Both the position numbers and the translations under genes were made by a program. The notes beneath the pieces are model-generated. The model saw only the letters and a program-made list of their open reading frames with translations, was not told where the DNA came from and did no database searches. Below are positions 14,886-23,658 of a stretch of 33,902 nucleotides of DNA, one piece after another. Positions within the stretch are counted from its first letter, which is position 1; every line of letters begins with the position of its first letter. Source of the stretch: JAYXXU01 sp049301135 (GTDB lineage: Bacteria; Pseudomonadota; Gammaproteobacteria; Pseudomonadales; Moraxellaceae); the NCBI GenBank assembly GCA_049301135.1, contig JBAQKP010000213.1, forward strand, positions 1 to 33,902, given 5' to 3'.

Positions 14886-17489
14886 CTACTCTGCTTGCAA
14901 CAAATTACCCAGCGTCTCCGTCACACTACTCGACGACACATCCTTTTGCAGAGCCTGCAACACCGCCTTAACCTGCTCACGCAGCGGCGCTTTTAAGGTA
15001 TACCAGCGCGACAACGCCTGTAAAATCCGCGATGCCAACACCGGATTCTTCGCATCCAAATGCTTGGTCAGATCCGCATAAAACTGCACACCCTCCACCG
15101 TCCACACTGCCAAAGGATTTTGGGCAAAATGTGACGTGACCGAACGCACTCGATTCGGCGTGGTGTAATCAAAGCGTGGATGCTGCAACAACGCCTGAAT
15201 CTCAGCCACCGTCACCGTCGGCTTGCCCGATTGCACACTGAACCACAGATCAATCGCCAGCGCTTCATCACTAAAACGTTGCTCAAAATCCGCCAATAAC
15301 TGTGCGGACAAATCAGCCGCGCCAGCCGCATCGTTCCATACCAACGCCCGCAGCGCACCCAAACGCTCAGTCATACAGACTGCCGCCTGATACTGCGCGG
15401 CTGCCCACTGTACTGCCTCCGGCAAACCCGCCCGAAATGCCATACTCAACACCACGTTACGCCACGCACGTCGTCCCATCGCCTCGCTACTGTCCACATA
15501 CGGCACAATCGGCTGATCAGCGTAGGCAGTCGGCCAATACTCCGCCAGACGCTTAGCCAGCGCATTCAGCAGCGCTTCACGGCGCTGGTGCATCTCGCTC
15601 GGCTCGTAATCCTGATCAATCCGACTGGCCAGATAGTTTTCAGATGGCACATCCAGCAACCGCGCAGTCAGTAGCGCATCACGCTCGGCCAAACTCGGTA
15701 CAGTCTGCGCCATCGCCTGTAAATATGGCTCAGCATCGTGGCCTTTCAGCAAGACCCGCTCCAGCAACTCTTGCGCCGCCTGCCACTGGTTAAAACCGTT
15801 GGTTTCGTACTGGACTAAAAACGCCAAATCCTGATCGCTATAGGCAAAATCCAGCAGCACAGGCGCAGAAAAATCCCGCAACAGCGACACCACCGGCTCA
15901 ACCGCGATATTGTCAAATACAAACTGTTGCTCAGGCTGATCCAGCAGCAACATCTGCTCGGCCAGCACTTGACCGGTTGCGCGATCAAATAGCGCGGTAC
16001 TGACCGGAATCGGTAGCGGCTTCGGATTGGGGTATTTGGCGTGTGGCTTGACCGACTGGCGTAAACTCAGCCGATAGGTCTGCGTCGCCGCATCGTATTC
16101 ACCTTGTCCAGTCACGGTCGGCGTACCGGCTTGGGTGTACCACGGCAAAAAATGCCGCACATCGACACCCGAACCATCGCTTAGGCTATTAAGTAAATCC
16201 TCAACGGTGACCGCCTCGCCATCATGCCGCCGAAAATATTCATCGGTGCCTTGACGGAACTGCTGCTTGCCGAGCAAGGTCGCCATCATGCGGGCGATTT
16301 CTGCGCCTTTGTCATACACGGTTGCAGTATAAAAATTATTAATCTCAACAAACTGATCTGGTCGTGGCGGATGCGACATCGGGCCCGCATCTTCGGAAAA
16401 TTGCGCCGATTTTAGGCTGGCGACATCATCAATGCGCTGTACCGCAGGCGATTGCAGCGTTTCTGAAAACGACTGATCGCGAAATACAGTAAAGCCTTCT
16501 TTTAAACACAACTGAAACCAATCACGGCAGGTGATTCGATTGCCTGTCCAGTTGTGAAAATACTCATGCGCAATGGTGGATTTGACATAAAAATTACTCG
16601 GATCAGTCGTGGTCTGTGGGTCGGATAACACACAAGCGGTGTTAAAAATATTCAGACCTTTGTTTTCCATCGCGCCCATATTGAACTGACTGACTGCCAC
16701 GATCATATAGTTATCCAGATCGTAGGCACGGCCATACTCCTGCTCGTCCCAGTGCATCGAGTCCTTTAACGCCTGCATACCGACGTGGCATTTGTCCAGA
16801 TCTTTGGCCTCGGTATACAGCTCTAAGCTGACCTCACGGCCTTCAATCGTGGTGTAACGGTCTTTTAATACCGCGAGATCACCGACCACGCAGGCAAACA
16901 GATAGCTCGGTTTTTTGGTTGGATCTTGCCAAATTGCATAATGCCGTCCGTCACTGGCATCACCGGCTTCGATCAGGTTGCCGTTGGCGAGCAAGGTTGG
17001 ATATTTTTTGTCGGCTTCAATCCGCGTGGTAAACACGCTCAGCACGTCTGGCCGATCCGGAAAAAAGGTGATTTTACGGAAGCCTTCTGGCTCGTTTTGG
17101 GTGACAAACAACTCACCGGCCTGATACAGTCCTTCGAGTTGGGTGTTACTTTCGGGGTGAATGCGCACTTGGGTATCGACCACGCACTGATCTGGCGCAC
17201 CGAAAATGGTTATGCTTTCGCGGTCGAGTCGATACTGATCGGGACGCAATTCCTGACCATTGACGCAGACTTCGAGTAGCTCTAAATCTCGCCCCAACAG
17301 TACCAATTCGCCCAAGCCTGCACCCGCTTGCCGCTTCATCACCAGACTGCTATTCACCAGCGTGCCATTGGCAAAAACTGAAATATTCAAGCTGACCGAT
17401 TCGACCAGATAGACCGGCGGCTGATAATCTTTCAGGTAGACAATTGGGTGGGCGTGCTGCGCATCATCGGGTTGGGTCGCAATATTCAT
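14886..17489 (-). CDS. pepN: aminopeptidase N (M1 family)
   Basis: PepN is the main cytosolic broad-specificity aminopeptidase, removing N-terminal residues from peptides. The 867 residues match the E. coli-type enzyme (about 870). The substrate-binding GAMEN motif is at 272-276. The zinc site HExxH-x18-E is complete with H308, E309, H312 and E331 (IAHEYFHNWTGNRIT, then KEGFTVFRDQ). The N-terminal beta-saddle domain and the C-terminal helical-repeat domain (about 540-867) are both present. It lies 100 bases after hemA on the same strand, so readthrough from hemA is possible. No frameshift or truncation. Confidence 0.97.
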   Translation of the reverse strand: MNIATQPDDAQHAHPIVYLKDYQPPVYLVESVSLNISVFANGTLVNSSLVMKRQAGAGLGELVLLGRDLELLEVCVNGQELRPDQYRLDRESITIFGAPDQCVVDTQVRIHPESNTQLEGLYQAGELFVTQNEPEGFRKITFFPDRPDVLSVFTTRIEADKKYPTLLANGNLIEAGDASDGRHYAIWQDPTKKPSYLFACVVGDLAVLKDRYTTIEGREVSLELYTEAKDLDKCHVGMQALKDSMHWDEQEYGRAYDLDNYMIVAVSQFNMGAMENKGLNIFNTACVLSDPQTTTDPSNFYVKSTIAHEYFHNWTGNRITCRDWFQLCLKEGFTVFRDQSFSETLQSPAVQRIDDVASLKSAQFSEDAGPMSHPPRPDQFVEINNFYTATVYDKGAEIARMMATLLGKQQFRQGTDEYFRRHDGEAVTVEDLLNSLSDGSGVDVRHFLPWYTQAGTPTVTGQGEYDAATQTYRLSLRQSVKPHAKYPNPKPLPIPVSTALFDRATGQVLAEQMLLLDQPEQQFVFDNIAVEPVVSLLRDFSAPVLLDFAYSDQDLAFLVQYETNGFNQWQAAQELLERVLLKGHDAEPYLQAMAQTVPSLAERDALLTARLLDVPSENYLASRIDQDYEPSEMHQRREALLNALAKRLAEYWPTAYADQPIVPYVDSSEAMGRRAWRNVVLSMAFRAGLPEAVQWAAAQYQAAVCMTERLGALRALVWNDAAGAADLSAQLLADFEQRFSDEALAIDLWFSVQSGKPTVTVAEIQALLQHPRFDYTTPNRVRSVTSHFAQNPLAVWTVEGVQFYADLTKHLDAKNPVLASRILQALSRWYTLKAPLREQVKAVLQALQKDVSSSSVTETLGNLLQAE

Positions 17490-17589
17490 AGATCATCCTA
17501 AAATCAATATGGCAGGCAGCCAAGCGGTCATAAGGTCAAGCGGTAACGGAGCAAAATCATAAAAACCAAATTGCAGAAAGCCAGACAGG

Positions 17590-18915
17590 TCACTGCTGAC
17601 CAGTTAGATGAATCTGAGTCACTTCAGCATGAGCCGCTTGGGAATCAGTGGGCGCGCTATCGGCCAAATCCAAGGCCTGTAACACAAACGGCAACACTTC
17701 GGCGGCAGGGTGAGTCACCGCGTCACGAATCAATTGCGACGGCGCATGGATGATCTTGCCAGTCAAGGCTTGGGCAAATCGCGCCAACACCTGCTCAGCA
17801 GGCTGACCTTGTGCCAGTTGTTGCAGTGCTTTATCTAACTCTTGTTGTTTGAGTTGTTCGGCACGTTGTCGATAGCGCGCAATATATGGCCCGACTTCAC
17901 GCGTGCGCTGCTGTTGCATCACTTGCGCGGCAAGCTGACTGACCATCACCTCAGCCTCGACCGCAGCCTGACGACGTTGCGCCAGATTGCCTTCAATCAC
18001 GCTTTGTAAGTCATCGACGCTGTACAGATACACGTCATCTAAGCGAGCGACATCCGGCTCAATATCGCGTGGCACAGCCAAATCGACCATCAGCATCGGC
18101 TGGTAGCGGCGTTTTTTAAGCGCGGCTTTCACCATTGGCAAATGAATTACCGAATGCAAACTGCCGGTACAACTTGACACAATATCAGCCCGATGCAACA
18201 CCTCGGCCAGTTGCAAAAATGGGATAATTTCAACCTCGACACGATCCAGCAACTCGGCGGCCAACTGCTCGGCACGCTCAGCACTGCGATTGCAAATCAG
18301 CAACCTGCCCACACCTTGATCGACCAAATGGCGCGCCACCAAGGCATTCATTTCACCTGCGGCGACCAATAATGCTGTGGTATCGGGCAGATGACTAAAC
18401 ACCTGCTTGGCCAGTTGTACCACCGCAAAACCCATCGACACCGCTTGCGTGCCGACGGCGGTTTCAGTACGGACTTTTTTGGCGGCATTAAACGCCTGCT
18501 CAAAAATTCGACTGAGCGCAGGCGTCACTGCCCCTGCATCTCGCGCATGTTGCAAGGCGTTTTTCACTTGCCCCAGAATCTGCGGCTCACCCAACATCAT
18601 CGAATCCAGCCCACTGGCAACCCGCATCAGATGAATTAAGGCGGCTTCTTGTTCGTGTTGATAGAGGTGCGTGTGCAGTTCTGTGACCGATAAATGACCA
18701 AACGCCGACAACCATTCCACCATTTTTTCTGGATGATCGGTTAACGCATAGATTTCGGTACGATTACAGGTGGATAAAATCACCATGTCCTGCGATTGTG
18801 CTTGTAGACATGCGTGTTGCAGCGCCAGTGCTAACCGCTCTGGTGTAAAGGCCACGCGCTCGCGTAGCGCGACAGGAGCTGTCGTATGGCTGATGCCCAG
18901 CGCAAAGAAACCCAT
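17590..18915 (-). CDS. hemA: glutamyl-tRNA reductase HemA
   Basis: HemA reduces glutamyl-tRNA(Glu) to glutamate-1-semialdehyde with NADPH, the first committed step of heme synthesis by the C5 route. It is 441 residues long. The start MGFFALGISHTTAPVALRERVAF is the family N-terminus. The catalytic cysteine is C50 in LSTCNRTEIYAL, H95 matches the general-acid position, and SGLDSMMLGEPQILGQVK (101-118) is the signature loop. The NADPH-binding domain lies at about 165-310 and the dimerisation domain is C-terminal. It is divergent from the TPR gene with a short shared upstream region, the arrangement seen in many Pseudomonadales. Confidence 0.97.
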   Translation of the reverse strand: MGFFALGISHTTAPVALRERVAFTPERLALALQHACLQAQSQDMVILSTCNRTEIYALTDHPEKMVEWLSAFGHLSVTELHTHLYQHEQEAALIHLMRVASGLDSMMLGEPQILGQVKNALQHARDAGAVTPALSRIFEQAFNAAKKVRTETAVGTQAVSMGFAVVQLAKQVFSHLPDTTALLVAAGEMNALVARHLVDQGVGRLLICNRSAERAEQLAAELLDRVEVEIIPFLQLAEVLHRADIVSSCTGSLHSVIHLPMVKAALKKRRYQPMLMVDLAVPRDIEPDVARLDDVYLYSVDDLQSVIEGNLAQRRQAAVEAEVMVSQLAAQVMQQQRTREVGPYIARYRQRAEQLKQQELDKALQQLAQGQPAEQVLARFAQALTGKIIHAPSQLIRDAVTHPAAEVLPFVLQALDLADSAPTDSQAAHAEVTQIHLTGQQ

Positions 18916-18941
18916 CGTGCGTCTATTGCCACCGACAAATT

Positions 18942-18969
18942 ATGATATTGTGCGCGATACGCCTCACAA
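18942..18969 (-). promoter_or_regulatory. candidate sigma-70 promoter of hemA
   Basis: On the minus strand TTGTGA (18964-18969) and TATCAT (18942-18947) are spaced by 16 bases and would start transcription close to the hemA ATG. The -10 has one mismatch and the -35 two. It overlaps the region that must also drive the divergent TPR gene. Confidence 0.4.
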
Positions 18970-19001
18970 ACACAAACCCCAACACAAGGGCAGGAGGACT
19001 T

Positions 19002-20720
19002 TTGCGCAACTGGTACGCTCGGCTGGTCGCAACGTCAAGACTACGAATCTGTGCAATTTTGCTGGTTGGTCTGATCAGTGGACAAGCCACAGGGCAGCCG
19101 TATTTTCTCAATTTATTGACTGCTGAACTCGCGCTTTCACGTGGGCAAGGCCAGTATGCAACACAGTTGTACCGTCAAGCCGCTTTGCAAAGCAATGCCT
19201 TTAACGTACTGGATCGGGCGCTGTTTATCGCCCTAGAACAACAACAGTTTGAGATAGCCCTAGAAATTGCCAAACACTGGGTTGAAGTACATCCTGAGCA
19301 TGTGCCCGCGCTGTTCTATCTGGCGCATTTATCGCTACGCTTACATGACTATCCACTGGCTGCCAAAACGCTAGATCGCATCCTCAGCTATGACCCAGAT
19401 GCCGCTCTAGATCGTATTTTAGAAGGAATTTATCCCGATAGTGCTCAAGACCGTAATGCACTTTTGGCGGCCTTACAACAACTGGACAGTCGTAATAATC
19501 CGTCACTATTGGTCATGAGTGCGGGTCTGCTGTCTGATAATAATCAACTGAATGAAGCCTTGGCCAAGGTCAATATCGCCCTACATAAACGCCCACAAGT
19601 CACTGCATTTATTACCTTAAAAGCCAATATCCTGATCAAACAACAGCAATATCAGGCTGCGCAGAATTTTTTGCAGCAACAAGTGCGCCGCCAACCGCAA
19701 AATAAAAGTCTGGGGATTTTTTATGTGCGCTATCTGCTCGGCCAGCGCCTCCAGCGGGATGCTTTGGCACAACTGGACAAAATGACCCAGCAGTGGCCGC
19801 ACGATGGCGAAATTGTCTTGCTGGCCGCCTTGGTCAGTATCGACCAACAACGGCCACTCGATGCCGAAAAATACCTGCTCCAACTGCTGACCCAAGAAGC
19901 CTATATTGATCAAGCCTACTACTATCTGGGCATCAATGCTGAACGACTGAATCGTCCCGAAGTGGCGGAGGTTTACTTTAAAAAAGTCCAGCAAGACGAT
20001 CTGTATCAACAAGCCCAACAAAAACTCGCCTTGCTGCGCGTCGCCTATGGTCGCCTGCAAGACGCTTTGGCTGCACTGACCCAAGAACGGGTTGATCATC
20101 CCGAACAAGCCAGTTTTTTATACTTACTGCAAGTGCAACTGCTCAACCAAAATCAGCAACGTGAGCTTGCGCGCCAACTGTTGGACGAAGCGATTGATAG
20201 CCTGCCCAATCAAGCCGAACTGCTCTACAGTCGGGTGCTACTGCTTGCACCGGAAGAACTGGCACAAGCCGAACGCGACCTGACTCAACTGCTCAGTCTT
20301 GAACCAGACAACCCGACCTATTTAAACGCCTACGCCTACGCACTGGCCAACCAAAATCGCAACCTCGAAAAAGCCCAACGCTTGGCCAGTCGTGCCGATC
20401 AACTTGCACCGAATCAATCGGCCATTTTAGACACACTCGGTCTAATTGCCTTGCAACAAAATCGGATGGCTGATGCAATTGCACTGCTAACACGCGCCTA
20501 CCAAATCGACTTTAAACTGAACATTGGCCTACGGTTGGCACAAGCCTTACAACGCAGCCAGCTTGAACCTGAATACCAACAACTGCTGCAAGAGTTACGA
20601 CAACGCTACCCAAATGAACCGAGACTCACCGCCAATCCTTTATTGCCAAGCCAGAGCGCGTTACCATTGTGGCCAGCTCACATGGCTCACCCACAGTCGA
20701 TGGCCAACAACATACATTAA
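19002..20720 (+). CDS. exported tetratricopeptide-repeat protein
   Basis: With a TTG start at 19002 the protein is 572 residues. The TTG is preferred because AGGAGG lies 4 bases upstream and because the resulting N-terminus (MRNWYARLVATSRLRICAILLVGLISGQATG) is a good signal peptide; no ATG in frame follows nearby, and the upstream in-frame ATG at 18942 would put 20 extra residues in front without a ribosome site. Many TPR-like helical pairs follow, for example around PALFYLAHLSLRLHDYPLAA, QAYYYLGINAERLNRPEVAE and AILDTLGLIALQQNRMADAI. A TPR protein between hemA and lolB is common in Pseudomonadales. It probably acts as a periplasmic or membrane-associated scaffold; the exact role is not known to me. 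It ends 25 bases before lolB. Confidence 0.85.
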   Translation: MRNWYARLVATSRLRICAILLVGLISGQATGQPYFLNLLTAELALSRGQGQYATQLYRQAALQSNAFNVLDRALFIALEQQQFEIALEIAKHWVEVHPEHVPALFYLAHLSLRLHDYPLAAKTLDRILSYDPDAALDRILEGIYPDSAQDRNALLAALQQLDSRNNPSLLVMSAGLLSDNNQLNEALAKVNIALHKRPQVTAFITLKANILIKQQQYQAAQNFLQQQVRRQPQNKSLGIFYVRYLLGQRLQRDALAQLDKMTQQWPHDGEIVLLAALVSIDQQRPLDAEKYLLQLLTQEAYIDQAYYYLGINAERLNRPEVAEVYFKKVQQDDLYQQAQQKLALLRVAYGRLQDALAALTQERVDHPEQASFLYLLQVQLLNQNQQRELARQLLDEAIDSLPNQAELLYSRVLLLAPEELAQAERDLTQLLSLEPDNPTYLNAYAYALANQNRNLEKAQRLASRADQLAPNQSAILDTLGLIALQQNRMADAIALLTRAYQIDFKLNIGLRLAQALQRSQLEPEYQQLLQELRQRYPNEPRLTANPLLPSQSALPLWPAHMAHPQSMANNIH

Positions 20721-20745
20721 CCCATTTGTCACGAGTACCTGTGTC

Positions 20746-21420
20746 ATGCCTTCTCCGATTGTTCCGACTTCCCCCCAGATTGAATACCTGTCACAGCGCA
20801 CCATAACCCACGCGGCGCTCTGCATCGGCGTGCTACTGAGCAGCTTGACCGGCTGTCAACAGTGGGTCAAACCCGCCGCACCCCACTTGCCAACATCAAC
20901 AGGCATCAGCACGCCAATCGCGATCCCGACGCAGTTTCAACTGACCGGCAAAATCGGCGTACGCACCCCACAGCAATCTGGCAGTGCGTTTTATGCATGG
21001 GCACAAGAAGATCAACGCTTTGCGATTGAACTGAGTGGCGCACTCGGCATCGGACAGACACGGATTGAAGGCGGCAATGGTAAATTTAGCCTAGAAAACA
21101 GCAATACTGGCCAACTTGAAGCCGATAGTCCCGAAGCTTTATTGCAACAAGCCACCGGCTGGCAAGCACCGATCTCGCAGTTACCGCGCTGGGTCATGGG
21201 ACGGGCGCTGAGTGCCGACAGCCCAGCGACGTATGACAGCCAAACACGCTTGGCCACGCTGACTGAACAAGGCTGGCAAGTACGCTTTGATTATCTCGAT
21301 GCTGCACAGCCGCAGCGCCCGTCACGCCTGATCATGACTCAGCCGCTATTTGATCAGACCGGACAAGCCGCTGGTGAAAATCGCGTCACCTTGACCATCC
21401 AAACCCGCCAAGAACGCTAA
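20746..21420 (+). CDS. lolB: outer-membrane lipoprotein insertion protein LolB
   Basis: LolB accepts lipoproteins from periplasmic LolA and inserts them in the outer membrane. From the ATG at 20746 the protein is 224 residues; longer in-frame starts reach into the TPR gene and would bury the signal sequence. The lipobox LTGC places the lipidated cysteine at residue 37 after a rather long n-region. The mature part begins after a short linker with FQLTGKIGVRTPQQSGSAFYAWAQEDQRFAIELSGALGIGQTRIEG, in two blocks, which matches the LolB core. The order TPR - lolB - ispE supports the call. Confidence 0.93.
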   Translation: MPSPIVPTSPQIEYLSQRTITHAALCIGVLLSSLTGCQQWVKPAAPHLPTSTGISTPIAIPTQFQLTGKIGVRTPQQSGSAFYAWAQEDQRFAIELSGALGIGQTRIEGGNGKFSLENSNTGQLEADSPEALLQQATGWQAPISQLPRWVMGRALSADSPATYDSQTRLATLTEQGWQVRFDYLDAAQPQRPSRLIMTQPLFDQTGQAAGENRVTLTIQTRQER

Positions 21421-21443
21421 TCCCAAACCAGAACAGACCTGCT

Positions 21444-22313
21444 ATGACCATGACCGCCAATGCCCCAGCCCTACTACGCCTGCCCGCACCAGCCAAGCTG
21501 AACTTGTTTTTGCACATTACCGGTCGTCGTGCAGACGGCTACCACAATCTTCAGACTGTGTTTCAGCTGATTGATCGTTGTGATTGGCTGACCTTTCAAT
21601 GGCATGAAAATGCCGAGATTCTATTTAACAGTTCATTTCATTTAGATCCGGCGACCAATCTAATTTTGCGGGCGGCACATCTGTTACAGCGGCACAGTGG
21701 CACGACACAAGGCTGTACGATCAGCTTAGATAAGCATCTGCCGGTCGGTGGCGGCGTGGGTGGTGGTTCATCCGATGCAGCCACCACCCTGCTCGGCCTC
21801 AATCATTTATGGCAGCTTGGCTACTCACTGGCTGAACTGGCGCAGCTTGGCCTGCAACTCGGTGCGGATGTGCCGTTGTTTATCTGGGGTCGCACTGCAT
21901 GGGCGGAAGGTGTCGGTGAGACGATCACGCCGGTTGATTTGCCGCCATCTGACTATATCGTACTGAAACCTGATTGTTTTATCAGCACTGGTGATCTTTT
22001 TTCACAGCAACTGTTGACAAGGGACACGCCAGTCACTACATTTGCCGCCTACCAAAGCCAGCCTGCATTGTTTGGCAATAACTTTGAGCCAGTGGCTCGT
22101 CAGTTATACCCAGCAGTGGCCGAAGCGCTCGATTACCTATCAGCGTTTGGGCAAGCCAGACTGACCGGAACAGGTGCTTGTGTATTTATTGCAATGACTC
22201 CCGCGATGAATCCACAACAGATCCTCGACAATGCACCCTGTACAGGGTTTGTTTGTCGCGGCCTTGACCAGTCACCTGTGCATCAGCAACTCGGTTTATT
22301 GGTAGCGTGTTAG
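21444..22313 (+). CDS. ispE: 4-diphosphocytidyl-2-C-methyl-D-erythritol kinase IspE
   Basis: IspE phosphorylates CDP-methylerythritol in the MEP pathway to isoprenoids. It is a GHMP kinase of 289 residues. The N-terminal LPAPAKLNLFLHITGRRADGYH includes K18 and the DGYH motif. The ATP-binding glycine loop GGGVGGGSSDAA is at 102-113, followed by LGADVPLF. The last two bases of its TAG stop are already the first two bases of tRNA-Gln copy 1, so the tRNA is almost certainly processed from this transcript. It lies 23 bases after lolB. Confidence 0.96.
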   Translation: MTMTANAPALLRLPAPAKLNLFLHITGRRADGYHNLQTVFQLIDRCDWLTFQWHENAEILFNSSFHLDPATNLILRAAHLLQRHSGTTQGCTISLDKHLPVGGGVGGGSSDAATTLLGLNHLWQLGYSLAELAQLGLQLGADVPLFIWGRTAWAEGVGETITPVDLPPSDYIVLKPDCFISTGDLFSQQLLTRDTPVTTFAAYQSQPALFGNNFEPVARQLYPAVAEALDYLSAFGQARLTGTGACVFIAMTPAMNPQQILDNAPCTGFVCRGLDQSPVHQQLGLLVAC

Positions 22314-22387
22314 GGGTATCGCCAAGTTGGTAAGGCACCGGATTTTGATTCCGGCATTCGTTGGTTCGAGTCCAGCTACCCCTGCCA
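22312..22387 (+). tRNA. tRNA-Gln (anticodon UUG), copy 1
   Basis: A 76-base tRNA with encoded CCA. The 7-bp acceptor stem pairs AGGGGTA with TACCCCT; the anticodon loop TTTTGAT carries TTG; the T-arm contains GGTTCGAGTCC. The sequence closely resembles E. coli tRNA-Gln. The first two bases overlap the ispE stop codon. Confidence 0.97.
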
Positions 22388-22458
22388 TATTCAGATCAAA
22401 TTCCTGTCGTAAAAATGGTAGGTATGATTTAAAAACCAATTAAAACGATTGGTTTTCC

Positions 22459-22487
22459 TTGACAGCCAAGCTGTAAATCATTATGAT
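22459..22487 (+). promoter_or_regulatory. strong sigma-70 promoter of tRNA-Gln copy 2 and prs
   Basis: A perfect -35 TTGACA (22459-22464) and -10 TATGAT (22482-22487) are separated by 17 bases. Transcription would begin about 5-7 bases before the second tRNA-Gln gene and continue into prs. Confidence 0.9.
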
Positions 22488-22499
22488 CTTCGCCACTTT

Positions 22500-22575
22500 A
22501 GGGGTATCGCCAAGTTGGTAAGGCACCGGATTTTGATTCCGGCATTCGTTGGTTCGAGTCCAGCTACCCCTGCCA
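22500..22575 (+). tRNA. tRNA-Gln (anticodon UUG), copy 2
   Basis: This is identical over all 76 bases to the copy at 22312-22387, including the encoded CCA, and the identity continues a few bases on both sides (TT before, TATTC after). It has its own promoter and lies 48 bases before prs. Confidence 0.97.
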
Positions 22576-22623
22576 TATTCTGTTCGTCATCTCTCCTCAT
22601 TTCTGATTCCATTAGGGTGTGTC

Positions 22624-23574
22624 ATGCCCAATCTTGTCGTTTTCAGCGGTAACGCGCACCCCCAACTTGCTCATCGTGTGGTCAGCCACTTGCACATCCC
22701 ATTGGGTGCTGCTTCGGTGAATCGTTTTTCTGACGGCGAAATTTCGGTTGAAATCAACGAAAACGTGCGCGGCAAGGACGTATTTATTTTGCAATCCACC
22801 TGTGCACCCACCAACGATAACCTGATGGAAATCTTGGTGATGGCCGATGCACTGCGTCGTTCAAGCGCGGGTCGGATTACTGCGGTAATTCCTTATTTTG
22901 GTTATGCACGGCAAGATCGTCGGCCACGTTCGGCACGGGTGGCGATTACCGCCAAAGTGATCGCAGATATGCTGACTACAGTCGGCATCGACCGTGTGCT
23001 GACCGTTGATCTACATGCCGACCAGATTCAGGGTTTCTTTGATATTCCGGTCGACAACATCTACGGCTCGCCGATCCTACTGGCTGACCTGAAGCAGCAA
23101 AGCTACGAAAACCTCGTGATTGTATCGCCTGACGTCGGGGGTGTGGTGCGTGCGCGTGCCGTTGCCAAGCAACTCGGTGATACTGATCTGGCGATTATTG
23201 ACAAACGTCGGCCAAAAGCCAACGAATCGCAAGTCATGCACATTATCGGTGATGTGGCCGGTCGTGATTGCGTGATCGTCGATGACATGGTGGATACGGC
23301 TGGCACGCTGTGTAAAGCGGCGGCGGCCTTGAAAGAACATGGCGCGCGCCGTGTTGCTGCCTACTGTACCCATCCAGTGTTGTCTGGCGCAGCAATTGAG
23401 AATATCAAAAACTCTGTGTTAGATGAATTGGTCGTGACAGACACCATCCCGCTGTCAGAAGCGGCATTGGCTCTGGGCAAAATTCGTCAAGTCAGTCTGT
23501 CTGGTATGTTGGCCGAGACGGTTCGACGGATTAACAATGAAGAATCCATCAGCGCGATGTTTGACCTGATGTGA
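22624..23574 (+). CDS. prs: ribose-phosphate pyrophosphokinase (PRPP synthetase)
   Basis: Prs makes phosphoribosyl pyrophosphate from ribose 5-phosphate and ATP, feeding nucleotide, histidine and tryptophan synthesis. From the ATG at 22624 it is 316 residues, the family length; a longer frame would run into the tRNA gene. Landmarks are YFGYARQDRR (91-100), the metal and catalytic region DLHADQIQGFFDIPVDN with H131 and D133, and the PRPP-binding loop VIVDDMVDTAGT at 217-228. It is co-transcribed with the upstream tRNA-Gln and followed by a terminator before rplY. Confidence 0.97.
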   Translation: MPNLVVFSGNAHPQLAHRVVSHLHIPLGAASVNRFSDGEISVEINENVRGKDVFILQSTCAPTNDNLMEILVMADALRRSSAGRITAVIPYFGYARQDRRPRSARVAITAKVIADMLTTVGIDRVLTVDLHADQIQGFFDIPVDNIYGSPILLADLKQQSYENLVIVSPDVGGVVRARAVAKQLGDTDLAIIDKRRPKANESQVMHIIGDVAGRDCVIVDDMVDTAGTLCKAAAALKEHGARRVAAYCTHPVLSGAAIENIKNSVLDELVVTDTIPLSEAALALGKIRQVSLSGMLAETVRRINNEESISAMFDLM

Positions 23575-23608
23575 TGTGACAACGGGATCGGTTCGCCGAT
23601 CTACTCAA

Positions 23609-23639
23609 GCCAGACTGGTCGCAAGTCTGGCATTTTTTT
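23609..23639 (+). terminator. Rho-independent terminator between prs and rplY
   Basis: GCCAGACT (23609-23616) pairs perfectly with AGTCTGGC (23624-23631) around a 7-base loop and is followed by A and seven T residues. The rplY ATG is only 19 bases further on. Confidence 0.9.
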
Positions 23640-23658
23640 AGTCCGATGAGGTTTCATC

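Noticed and set aside
22312..22575. Duplicated tRNA-Gln considered as an att duplication from an integrated element
   Set aside because: Only 112 bases lie between the copies, holding a promoter for copy 2 and no integrase or cargo; simple tandem duplication explains it.
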